Assembly (NCBI RefSeq): GCF_000012365.1
Contig: NC_007651.1
Location: 62,001 to 126,000, forward strand
Direction: 5' to 3'
DNA from: Burkholderia thailandensis E264
GTDB taxonomy: Bacteria; Pseudomonadota; Gammaproteobacteria; Burkholderiales; Burkholderiaceae
Length of the DNA stretch: 64,000 nucleotides
In this document: piece after piece, positions 56,301 to 63,712 of the stretch
Layout of the letters: every line of letters starts with the position of its first letter
How positions within the stretch are numbered: the stretch's first letter is position 1
Made by a program: the position numbers and the translations under genes
The notes under the pieces: generated by a model
Seen by the model: the letters and a program-made list of their open reading frames with translations, nothing else
Told to the model about the DNA's origin: nothing
The model's database searches: none

Positions 56301-56776
56301 GTGACGTGTGGGCCGCTTGGTTCGAGTACGCAAAGTCTGCGCGCAAACACGTGGGTGACTCACGCGCGAGCGACCTAGTTCCGTATTGGCACATGCCGTC
56401 TGGACAGGCGTGCATCGAGCGTTTCGTGCCCTTCTTGCCGATGAGCCGCGAAGCCACGCGACTCGATGAGCTGTTGAGAATCCTGTCCCTATACCGGCTC
56501 GCCTTCGGACAGCCGCGCCAGCAGGAATTGCTCGAAAACCTTCTGCACAGGGAATTCGATGCCGCAGAAATTGCTGAGATAAAGCGCAAGCTAATGATCG
56601 ACCTTGCGCCGCTGAACTATCTTCGTCAGGCACCCGATTCAATCGAGATTTCCAACGATGACAGCGCGATCGTGGTCACCAAGCCGCTACCGGCTTCCAA
56701 GGATGATACGGACGCGCCGTTCGACATCAATCGGCCTTCGTCGCACAACGAACAACCGCCTGGAGCGGAGATGTGA
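53357..56776 (+). CDS. Large SNF2/DEAD-like superfamily 2 helicase
   Basis: 1139 residues from ATG 53357, overlapping the previous stop by four bases. Walker A at 41-49 (ADEVGLGKT), DEFQ box at 285-288 (FILDEFQRF), SATP at 324-327 (LLLSATPYKAL), and a C-terminal helicase half with NSTSIGQEGLDFH and EQREGRVNRYKSL (motifs V and VI). About 400 residues of unique sequence separate the two lobes. The QREGR motif and DEVGLGKT loop are those of SNF2-like translocases of defence systems. Confidence 0.88.
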   Translation: MSRIQELIAASLAKLTDFQRATVNAVMQRFDDAQQNRILVADEVGLGKTVVARGVIARMLLRHLKIHGDEPARPLRVTYICSNQSLADENRRKLAIFTEKDAETYVQAPTFWRLAELGVARDHGAHGKLIEVCTLTPATSFGVKRRGKGNAKERYIIFRALAEHPRLCGSNLAGLENFFRQDVGASWRPEDDGWPRAGGIVPSVRDAFHASLSRAAPLTREEMAELDEANVPHGDWFELLLGGAAVYSRDNKACPYAFSRILTELRLRFMHACAGNLEADLFILDEFQRFKELLGRNDDSEDGIIAHKVFQETREDGGKVLLLSATPYKALTHIDDEEDAHSEQLKYLLRFIVNGEGGPWHKYAQAREVLLAEILRLRDPVVRPLDLDEQPKKDVEAALRPYICRTERASIGSGVENVTHASHLACTTTFSRAEIDAFVAFDKVGQVLHDVQPSIHHLPLMDFYKSAPWPLSFLGDYKLRAHIESNKDVPEVKAALSRANTAWIPRDDLDNYAVRLGTHAPHAKLREVTNAVFERGAEMLLWVPPSRPYYNQEGPFAANAQFTKTLLFSSLLLAPRALSGLISYEAERRLLRAAGDSAKYFEERSTSDIVRFDNLKTLAPWGLVYPSRTLCNLASVRDQAFGQSSGALVVEMKRRLAGDIQRLRRFAGSGPRHADLWYALAPLLLDWTDNTGEDATRNIPSPRDACRQWLVDFRRDPGQSTDASGRRGVIDVMCERLEDRTLDLGPMPDDLATFLAKLAIAGPAVGLLTSLERIWGKGSTGLARLAGVGAIDFIQVFNNPEGRRILKASRRDRQIPFWMAALDYCIAGNLQAMFDEYLHLLHSNGLSAIDAMARLNETARLRGGSVTAQVRRANGTAVRFRCHYAVSISNQRSTDQQAVERIGNVRDAFNSPFWPFMLNSTSIGQEGLDFHWYCSRVVHWNLPPNPIDLEQREGRVNRYKSLVVRRRVAEYCAGTSVNSDGGDVWAAWFEYAKSARKHVGDSRASDLVPYWHMPSGQACIERFVPFLPMSREATRLDELLRILSLYRLAFGQPRQQELLENLLHREFDAAEIAEIKRKLMIDLAPLNYLRQAPDSIEISNDDSAIVVTKPLPASKDDTDAPFDINRPSSHNEQPPGAEM

Positions 56777-56845
56777 TGCGCGATCTGAGTCCGTCGACGC
56801 GGCGTGTGCAGAGGGTGGTTGGCAACTTAAAAACGGGGAGAAGCG

Positions 56846-57838
56846 ATGGATCGTGCTACCGAGGAAAGGTTCACTCAGTTCCTGCTAACAAAAGCCGTGG
56901 AGGCAGAAGAGCAGGCCGGGATTGACTACAGGAAGTTCGAGCGGTTGTTGAGTTCACAGGGCAGTAAGGAAGCTGTCGGTAGATTGATCAGCCGGGCTGA
57001 CTACTCTAGCGGCTTTCTAAAATTATTGGACGCCGGGCGGATTGACCTGACGGTCGAAGCTCTTGTAATTGAATCGGAGTGGAACACTCATTTCTCGTCA
57101 TCTTTGCGCGAGCATGCTCGAAAAAAGCTTCTGAAGGTGGGCTATGCTCCCAAGGAATGCCCTGCATCGACGGCGGCACCCTCGTTGGAATTTGACAGTG
57201 ATCAGCTTCCTGTCGATGTGCTCCAACGCGCAACGCCCATGTACATCTATGCAGCTGTGCAATTGTTCGAGAGTGGCGACGCCCATCACACTTTCGGTCC
57301 ATCCACAGACTTTGATCTGATCTCGGAGTGCGGCAATCGGTTCCCGCCTATGGCTGTTTTCGGTGTCGCGCTGTCATCTGCGCTTGAAGGCAAATTCATA
57401 GGGCCTAAGCATTTCTCGGGCGGTGAGTCGTCGCCGTGCTTCCAATTGCTGCGCGCGGCAGGCTACCAGGTGATCGCGAAAGACGCCACCCCTGACGATG
57501 AACCAAGCTGGCCTCCCGAAGAAGGTTGGGAGGAGGGAGGGGAGGTGTGGAGGTTACACCGAACGCGAGAGCGTGCGCCTGTATCAAGGGCCAAAAAAGA
57601 TCGTTACCGCCGCCAGCATGGCAAGCTCGAATGTGAGAAATGCGGATTCGATCCAGTCAAAGAATACGGAACCGCAGATGCGGAGGCGTGCATCGAAGTG
57701 CATCATGCCGGGACGCTGGTAAGCGACATGAAGCCGGGGCATAAAACCGTTTTGGACGACCTTCAATGTCTCTGCGCCAACTGCCACCGGTTCGTGCATC
57801 GCTTGCTCGCGCTCGAGCGGAAACAACGCATTGCCTAA
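56846..57838 (+). CDS. HNH endonuclease
   Basis: 330 residues. C-terminal HNH domain: C263-x2-C266 (ECEKCG), E284-V-H286-H287 (EVHHAG), C310-x2-C313 followed by H314 and H318 (CANCHRFVH). The fourfold Cys set marks a zinc-stabilised HNH. The N-terminal 245 residues include SALEGKFIGPKHFSGG and LLRAAGYQVIA, possibly a target- or modified-base-reading domain; its family is not recognised. Lies 69 bases after the helicase; may be the last gene of the defence block. Confidence 0.85.
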   Translation: MDRATEERFTQFLLTKAVEAEEQAGIDYRKFERLLSSQGSKEAVGRLISRADYSSGFLKLLDAGRIDLTVEALVIESEWNTHFSSSLREHARKKLLKVGYAPKECPASTAAPSLEFDSDQLPVDVLQRATPMYIYAAVQLFESGDAHHTFGPSTDFDLISECGNRFPPMAVFGVALSSALEGKFIGPKHFSGGESSPCFQLLRAAGYQVIAKDATPDDEPSWPPEEGWEEGGEVWRLHRTRERAPVSRAKKDRYRRQHGKLECEKCGFDPVKEYGTADAEACIEVHHAGTLVSDMKPGHKTVLDDLQCLCANCHRFVHRLLALERKQRIA

Positions 57839-58055
57839 TCCTGGTTGCTCAGGTCCAGTTGCTATGACACCGGGGTCGGGCTCACATAGTGAGCGATAGC
57901 AGCCCGATACCAAAGGCGAGAAAAACCACGTCTTGCCCGCAGTCGTGGGTCGTGAGAAATCGGTTGACAGTCAGCTCCAGGTCGCTCCGTTGGCATTCGT
58001 GCGGAGTACGGAATCCGATATAGACTATCTGCTTTGACTGGAAGACAAGAGAGCG

Positions 58056-58805
58056 ATGAGTACCGGGGAACTCGAACGAGATGGAAAGGCGGATGTATGG
58101 AATAAGGTACTGCGCTCCGCCTTGGCTCTACCTGGCGCGCGGATCGACCGCACGAGCTATCTTAAAAGGGAATTAGAGAAACGTGTCGCACCGGAACTGG
58201 TTGAATTAGCGATTGCGTCCAGCCCAGCAAGGGCTGGTATCTCCTCCTCGGAAGTAGAGAAGATTGCAAGCTCGTCGATCGCTTGGCATCGGACTGGCGT
58301 CACTGGTACTTCGATTGCGGCAGGGTTGCCGGGAGGATGGTGGATGGCAGGTACGATCCCCGCTGACCTAACGCAGTTTTTTTGGCACGTGGTCGTTATC
58401 ACGCAGAAGCTAGCCTACCTGCATGGCTGGCCGGACCTCTATGCGGATGGCGAGGAGCTAGATGACGAGACACTTCATATTTTCACGATCTTCATCGGCG
58501 TCATGTTTGGAGCGGCAGGTGCAGGCGCCTTGCTTACTAAGCTAAGCGAGAACGTAGCGAAAGAGGTGGCTACCCGCCTGCCCAGGATGCCGCTGACCAA
58601 GTGGGGCTTATACACCTTGGCGAAGCAAATCGCCAAATGGATCGGGGTCAAGCTTACAAAGCAAACATTCGCTCGAATTGCATCAAAGGCGGTGCCGGTA
58701 CTTGGCGGCCTTGCATCCGGAGCGATCACTTGGATTAGCTTTTCGCAGATGAGTTCGCGTCTCCTATCACATCTCTCGGGACTTCATCCTCATACTTGGC
58801 GCTGA
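58056..58805 (+). CDS. EcsC-like membrane-associated protein
   Basis: 249 residues. The pattern GLPGGWWMAGTIPADLTQFFWHVVVITQKLAYLHGW is the EcsC-type core (Gly-rich helix, then PADL). A hydrophobic helix HIFTIFIGVMFGAAGAGALL follows and the C-terminus repeats the pattern KAVPVLGGLASGAITWISF. Function of EcsC-like proteins is poorly defined; in island contexts they may be membrane effectors. Confidence 0.7.
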   Translation: MSTGELERDGKADVWNKVLRSALALPGARIDRTSYLKRELEKRVAPELVELAIASSPARAGISSSEVEKIASSSIAWHRTGVTGTSIAAGLPGGWWMAGTIPADLTQFFWHVVVITQKLAYLHGWPDLYADGEELDDETLHIFTIFIGVMFGAAGAGALLTKLSENVAKEVATRLPRMPLTKWGLYTLAKQIAKWIGVKLTKQTFARIASKAVPVLGGLASGAITWISFSQMSSRLLSHLSGLHPHTWR

Positions 58806-58986
58806 GTTTGTGACGGATCTGCGGCCTGTGTGACGAGCGACTGTTGCACGTGCAAGGCGGTCGTCGCGTTTTCGCGACCTGTCGGCTTCGAGCACTGCTT
58901 TTCGCGGAAACCATCATCGACGGAATTTCGCTGCAGTCGATGAGGGTGGCGAGCGGGGTCGCAAAAAAGAAAAATTAGTCTGCGCT

Positions 58987-59015
58987 AGACGATGCGCCTC
59001 AAAGGCGCATCGTCT
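58987..59015 (-). terminator. Terminator of the reverse-strand lipoprotein gene
   Basis: AGACGATGCGCC (58987-58998) and its exact complement (59004-59015) form a 12-bp stem with TCAAA loop. On the reverse strand a T-rich stretch starts about 11 bases after the stem. Confidence 0.65.
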
Positions 59016-59038
59016 TATGCCGTATCCACATTGAAATG

Positions 59039-60166
59039 TTAGCTAGGCCGCTTGGCCGCCTTGCACCGCGACTGCCACTCGCCGAGCTGATCGGCTGTGA
59101 CGATCGCATCAACACCGTTTTCGTGCCGGTACGCTGCGGTCCAAGCTTCGACGCAACTGTCCGGCGCAGGCTTCTCGCCGGAAACGGCTGCGCCTGGTAA
59201 TCCGGAGTCGGATGCTGACGGATGCTTGCCGGCGCGGCATGAGATTTTCCATTGCAACTGTAGCTCGGCCGGCGGAAAAGCTGGGCGGCCCGGCACAACT
59301 CGATATGCGTCGTCCCATTCGTTCACGCACGCTCCGACATCCGAACCGTCAGCGCCGACTTCAACACCACTCGAGTAGGTCTTGTCCGCGATGAGCGAGC
59401 CGCCCGCGTCCCACTCCTTGTAAGGTCCGTTGAGCTTACCGTTTACGTAGGTTGCCCTGAGGGTGACCTGCTTGCCGTCAGGGGCGTAGTGGACGACTTC
59501 GCCTTCATATTTCCCGTCGACGAACGTTGCGCGCTTAACGACCGCACCGGTATTCGGATCGAACGCTTCCTCGGTGCCGGAGGCGACGCCATTGTTCCAC
59601 GGGAAGGTGTGGATGAGTTTGTGGTCGGTCCAGCTGTACACCTTTTCGGTACCGTCCAGCTGGCCGTTGTTGAATGTCGCCTCGAGCAGCGGACCCTCAT
59701 TTTGACCACCGGAGAGCTTGAGTGGACCGTTGAGAGCGCCATGCTTAAACGATGTTTCGATGCGCACGAGGTCCGACTGCGGCGCTTTGCACACCGCCGA
59801 GCCGTCCGGTACGCCGCCCTCGATCTGGACATCACATACTGCCCCGGAGAGTAGAATTTCGGCGCCCGACCTGCCGAGGAACGACTGCGCGTTGCGTTCA
59901 CTAGCGGGCAGGCTATCGACGAGGGCAATGCTTGCGAGTTTGCCGGCAAGCTGAAGTCCCGCTTGCTCAATCAGCAGCGAGCGATCCGGCACGTTCGTCA
60001 GCTTCCCGGAAAACGGCTCATTGGCGCTTCCGTCATAGACTTTGCCGTTCACCATCTGAGCATTGCGATAGTCGAGTACTTCGCCTTTACAGCCGGCGAG
60101 AAGAACAGCCGCAATCGCGACAGCGACGAGCGCCGCGCCCCGGCCTGGAACATGGGTACGTTTCAT
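59039..60166 (-). CDS. MORN-type repeat lipoprotein with duplicated C-terminal module
   Basis: 375 residues. Lipoprotein signal MKRTHVPGRGAALVAVAIAAVLLAGC (Cys ~26). Middle region has MORN_2-like repeats (VYDGSANEPFSGKL, GKYEGEVVHYAPDGKQV, YVNGKLNGPYKEWDAGG), usually labelled YwqK-type antitoxin without evidence of a toxin partner. C-terminus contains two related ~45-residue modules: ACVNEWDDAYRVV...WKISCRAGK and SCVEAWTAAYRHE...WQSRCKAAK. Start at 60166 is chosen for the signal; no strong ribosome site was seen. Confidence 0.75.
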   Translation of the reverse strand: MKRTHVPGRGAALVAVAIAAVLLAGCKGEVLDYRNAQMVNGKVYDGSANEPFSGKLTNVPDRSLLIEQAGLQLAGKLASIALVDSLPASERNAQSFLGRSGAEILLSGAVCDVQIEGGVPDGSAVCKAPQSDLVRIETSFKHGALNGPLKLSGGQNEGPLLEATFNNGQLDGTEKVYSWTDHKLIHTFPWNNGVASGTEEAFDPNTGAVVKRATFVDGKYEGEVVHYAPDGKQVTLRATYVNGKLNGPYKEWDAGGSLIADKTYSSGVEVGADGSDVGACVNEWDDAYRVVPGRPAFPPAELQLQWKISCRAGKHPSASDSGLPGAAVSGEKPAPDSCVEAWTAAYRHENGVDAIVTADQLGEWQSRCKAAKRPS

Positions 60167-60381
60167 GGGCTTTGAAGGAGGATCGAATAGCAGCGGTGCA
60201 TGTCGATGCACGCGAGGTGACAGTCAACCGCTGGAAAAAGACCGACCGGCGAACCGGTCGGCGAAAGGGTCCTGGCGATCCGAGGGTGAAAATGTATTGC
60301 CAGGACCGAGGCTGTCGAAGATGTGGGCCGCGACATACATCGGCAGCGCTATCGACACGTTCAGGATTTGCTACTGCTGTC

Positions 60382-62172
60382 TTACGGGTTTTGTGTGATG
60401 CCGAGCTTCGCGGCAGCCGCGCGCATCGATGTCGCAATGGTGTCGGTCACAGACGATGGAAATTGCGCGACAGTGGCCGACGCACTGGCGGGTAGCATAA
60501 ATCCCCCCATCAGCTTGCCTTTCATCAGCCCTACCACGAGGGAGCCACCGGCGTTGATCGTGTTCTTGATCGCGTCGTCGATGGGCACCGTGGGCGCACC
60601 GATCGATTTCGGCAGGCTGATCGTGATGACGTTGGCGTTACGCGAATAAGGCGACCAGCTACCCGTCAGGGGAAACGAGATCGGCTCATTACTGTAGTTG
60701 CAGCCCGACTTGCCGCTCTCGATCACTTGCGCGATCCCGCCCGACTGAATGCTCAGCAGCAGGCAGCCGCCGCCGATGTCGGTTTGCGTCCCTACGGCCT
60801 GTTGTACTGACGTGTATGTCGTATTCGGATCGCCGAGGCTGTACAGCACCGACCCGTTGACGATCGTCGACGAGTTCGCATCCGCGCCATTGACCCAAGG
60901 CTGACCGAGCCCTTGATTCACCAGCAGCAGGCGGTCATTGGCATAGGTGGTGGTCGCGAGGTAAGCGGTCGTGCCCGAGGAGAAACTGCCCGTCATGGCG
61001 CCCCGGATCGGATTGCGATAGTCGATCTGCAATGCCGAAGACAACGGCTGACCGCTGACGTCGGTTTTCCGGTACGAGACGGTAACCGTGTCGCCCGTGT
61101 TCGGATCGATGCCGACTAGGTTCGCGCCGGCCGCCGACAGGCTGTACGACGGATGCAGTTGTGCCGCCGTGAGCCAACTCGTCCAGGAGCCATCGGCCTT
61201 CATCTCGTATGCGCCCACCCCACCATCCAGAGAAATCCAGGAGCCGCTGAAGCCGGCATCGTAGCTACCGACGGGCGACGCCGAGGACCAACTTCCGTCC
61301 GATTGGATTTCCTGGGTAACCGACAACGTCGAACCATTGAGCGTGTAGTTCTCGCGAACGGGCGAGAGCGCCACCGAAACGCTGCTGCCGACGATGAATT
61401 GCGTCAGGTCTCCGTCGACCGTATGGAGCGGATTGGCGAGTGCCGACGCGGCGTCGACTGCAGTGCTGAATTTTGGGTTGGTCAGCTGCGCATCGACGTC
61501 GGACTGCTGGACGCCGTTGACGTTTCCCTTGGCCGCGTAGGCGTTCATCGTGGCTTGCACCTGTGACCAGGAAATCGCGCCTTGGCCGGCGAGTGCCGTC
61601 AAGTGGCTGACCATGCTTGCAGCAACCGACGCCGTGCTGCTGTCGCCGTTGGAAAGATAGTCTGCGTTGGGATCGACGCTGCTGCCGACGAGGGCTTGCA
61701 CAGCTTGTGTGGCTTGGTCCTGGGTACGCCCTGCGTTCATTTGCGACACGACCATGGTGGTCAGTGGCGTCACGTTCTGCGTGTTCCCGGTCACGATTGC
61801 CGAAAGCGTGAACGTCGATGTGAATGGCGTTGTCGGGTTCGACAGGTCGGTTGTGCTCGGGGTGACGATGACGTCGATCTGCTTGCCGGTGACGCTGCCG
61901 CTGACGTTGAGGGTGTAGTTGCCACTCGCATCGGTAGTCGTCGAGGGCAGCGACGTGTCGCAAGCGCCTGCGCCGTTATCGAAGCAGACTGTGGCGCCCG
62001 ACAAATAGCCGTCGATTGCTTTGCCGGATAGCAGGGAAGTCCCCGTGGGCGTCGACGTGGTCCCTGTCGACGAACCGCCACCGCCCCCGCCGCACGCAGC
62101 AAGCAGGGTTAGGGAGCCGAGGGACGCGCCCAGCGCGATTCGAATTCCTCGATTAGGACGATCGTTGTTCAT
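60382..62172 (-). CDS. Large lipoprotein with Ser/Thr-rich linker and beta-rich domain
   Basis: 596 residues. Signal and lipobox MNNDRPNRGIRIALGASLGSLTLLAACGGGGGG (in two parts: LTLLAAC). Then GKAIDGYLSGATVCFDNGAG, a carboxypeptidase-regulatory-like beta-sandwich, followed by a helical segment (AVQALVGSSVDPNADYLSNG) and long beta-rich repeats (YAPSxxxGSW-type aromatic/Gly spacing). Same style as the DUF4382 lipoprotein. Surface or envelope protein; ligand unknown. GAAAGGA lies about 12 bases before ATG. Confidence 0.8.
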   Translation of the reverse strand: MNNDRPNRGIRIALGASLGSLTLLAACGGGGGGSSTGTTSTPTGTSLLSGKAIDGYLSGATVCFDNGAGACDTSLPSTTTDASGNYTLNVSGSVTGKQIDVIVTPSTTDLSNPTTPFTSTFTLSAIVTGNTQNVTPLTTMVVSQMNAGRTQDQATQAVQALVGSSVDPNADYLSNGDSSTASVAASMVSHLTALAGQGAISWSQVQATMNAYAAKGNVNGVQQSDVDAQLTNPKFSTAVDAASALANPLHTVDGDLTQFIVGSSVSVALSPVRENYTLNGSTLSVTQEIQSDGSWSSASPVGSYDAGFSGSWISLDGGVGAYEMKADGSWTSWLTAAQLHPSYSLSAAGANLVGIDPNTGDTVTVSYRKTDVSGQPLSSALQIDYRNPIRGAMTGSFSSGTTAYLATTTYANDRLLLVNQGLGQPWVNGADANSSTIVNGSVLYSLGDPNTTYTSVQQAVGTQTDIGGGCLLLSIQSGGIAQVIESGKSGCNYSNEPISFPLTGSWSPYSRNANVITISLPKSIGAPTVPIDDAIKNTINAGGSLVVGLMKGKLMGGFMLPASASATVAQFPSSVTDTIATSMRAAAAKLGITQNP

Positions 62173-62293
62173 TTATTTCATTTTCCTTTCAAAAAGGTTG
62201 TTGTCGTGTTTACTCGACAAAGGGGAGCGTGAGCCGGCGTGAGCTGCACGCCCTCAGACCGCTATATCGGCGTGTGTCGGCAGAAATGAAGAG

Positions 62294-62320
62294 TAAACTC
62301 TGCGTTGATTGTAGAGTTTA
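62294..62320. promoter_or_regulatory. Inverted-repeat operator for the XRE gene
   Basis: TAAACTCT (62294-62301) and AGAGTTTA (62313-62320) are exact inverted arms 11 bases apart, 42 bases before the XRE start. Confidence 0.7.
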
Positions 62321-62361
62321 TAGCGTCGAGAATCAGTCGACGGGCGGGCATCCTGCACGAC

Positions 62362-62691
62362 ATGACTGTCAAGCGCTCTCCCTCGCCCCCGGGCCGGCCG
62401 GCCCCGATCTCCATTGCCCTTGGCAAGCGCATCAAGCAATGCCGGCATGAAGCCGAGAAATCGCAGGAAACGCTCGCTTTCGAGGCGCACATTGATCGCA
62501 CCTACATCTCGTCCATCGAGCGCGGGATTGCCAATCCGTCGGTCGAGACCCTCGCGAACATCTGCTACTCGTTGAACATCACGCTCGCCGAGCTTTTTGC
62601 GCCTTTGGACGGCGTGTCGCTGAAACCCACTGGCGAGCGCCGCGCCAACGCCGCGACGCCGCCGGAGATCAAGCGCAGCCGTCTGAGATAA
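62362..62691 (+). CDS. XRE-family transcriptional regulator
   Basis: 109 residues. HTH at about 22-75: ALGKRIKQCRHEAEKSQETLAFEAHIDRTYISSIERGIANPSVETLANICYSLNITLAELF (in parts), the standard XRE fold. Short basic ends. Its own upstream inverted repeat suggests autoregulation. Convergent with, and overlapping by 23 bases, the reverse-strand C39-like gene. Confidence 0.9.
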   Translation: MTVKRSPSPPGRPAPISIALGKRIKQCRHEAEKSQETLAFEAHIDRTYISSIERGIANPSVETLANICYSLNITLAELFAPLDGVSLKPTGERRANAATPPEIKRSRLR

Positions 62692-63322
62692 GAGCTGGCG
62701 GCCGTCCGGTGATCCGCCGAATGGAGATCGCGGTGTCGATCGTGACCGGATAGGCGCGGGTCTCCGTCACGTACGATGCACGCTTGCGATCGAAGATCAA
62801 TCGCGCGTTGCAGGCGGCGAGCCTCGGTTCGACTGCGGCCGGATCGAGCAGCAGTAGGGCGCTGGGTTCGAAAGCTCGCCTGTGTTGCCGCCCCTCGATG
62901 CCGATGACAAGCGCGGCGTGTGCATCGCGAACGAGCCTGCGACGCCAACCGACGATAACAGGCCACCCCCGCTTCAGTTCGCGTTCACAAAAGTTAAGTA
63001 TTGAGCCCCGACCATCGCGTAAGGCGACTGGCCGCACGCCGAGGTTCAGCTCCCAGACGAAGCTTTCCAGTTCCGAACGTGTGAGACCGTGCAAGTAGTG
63101 CGGCCATGCGCGATCCCAAAACGCCGTTTCCGGGCCCCCACCGCTTCGAGAGAGAGCGACGGGATCGGTCAGCTTGCCCAGCAGAGCCAGCGCCATAGCG
63201 ACGCAATGCAGGGCACTGCCGCTGTCCCAATCCCCTTGACGGCTGAAGAGCGGGTTACCGGAATCGGCGAGAACCAACTGCTGGCCTGGTTTCAGTGCCG
63301 GACGCAATTTCTGAATCAGCAT
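62669..63322 (-). CDS. C39-like papain-fold protein with Ser at the nucleophile site
   Basis: 217 residues. GDWDSGSALHCVAMALALLG (30-49) corresponds to the C39 nucleophile motif DCGxxxLAM, but the Cys position is S34; a Cys occurs at 40. H135 (RDAHAALVIGIEG) and D160 (LLLLDP) match the rest of a C39 triad. Start at 63322 is one base after the preceding gene's stop, so the two are coupled. Peptidase activity is doubtful. Confidence 0.68.
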   Translation of the reverse strand: MLIQKLRPALKPGQQLVLADSGNPLFSRQGDWDSGSALHCVAMALALLGKLTDPVALSRSGGGPETAFWDRAWPHYLHGLTRSELESFVWELNLGVRPVALRDGRGSILNFCERELKRGWPVIVGWRRRLVRDAHAALVIGIEGRQHRRAFEPSALLLLDPAAVEPRLAACNARLIFDRKRASYVTETRAYPVTIDTAISIRRITGRPPALISDGCA

Positions 63323-63323
63323 C

Positions 63324-63623
63324 TCAGTACTCACCGGGCAGCAGGCAAGTGGTCGCGCAGCGATCTGCTTCCGTAATGAGCCAAACAGTACGACCACCGG
63401 GCAGCGCGTAGTTAGACAAGATGCGCTGGCCCGTCGTGACCGCCAGCTCGTTTTGTTGGCGATCGGAATCGGACAGCTCGCCCCAGTCGCCGCGCATGTG
63501 GCGGATTAGCAGGTCGATGATCGAGACGCGTGCGTCGGCGATGATTTTTAGCGCCGCGGGCGTAGCGAGAATCCGCCCGAGCTTGAAGCGCGGGCCAGTA
63601 TGATGAGTCGAAGGGAGATTCAA
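63324..63623 (-). CDS. Small conserved island protein
   Basis: 99 residues: KLGRILATPAALKIIADARVS, then DLLIRHMRGDWGELSDSDRQQNE and TGQRILSNYALPGGRTVWLITEADRCATTCLLPGEY (in parts). I recall proteins of this pattern (ATPGA...HxxGDWGEL...ILSAY...WVITEADRSxTTILLP) from many plasmids and islands. No function is established. First of a coupled pair with the C39-like gene. Confidence 0.8.
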   Translation of the reverse strand: MNLPSTHHTGPRFKLGRILATPAALKIIADARVSIIDLLIRHMRGDWGELSDSDRQQNELAVTTGQRILSNYALPGGRTVWLITEADRCATTCLLPGEY

Positions 63624-63712
63624 GATAACTTCTCCTGGAAACGGTCGAGTTCAAGCCTCCGGTCCTGCCGGATGTGGTGTACAAAGAGAAAGCCGGGCGC
63701 GAGGCCCCGCGT

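Noticed and set aside
50224..56776. Calling the operon DISARM
   Set aside because: It lacks DrmA/DrmB (DUF1998) and any methyltransferase; only a PLD and an SNF2-like protein overlap in type.
59039..60166. YwqK-type antitoxin
   Set aside because: The label rests on MORN-like repeats only; no toxin gene adjoins it and it is an exported lipoprotein.
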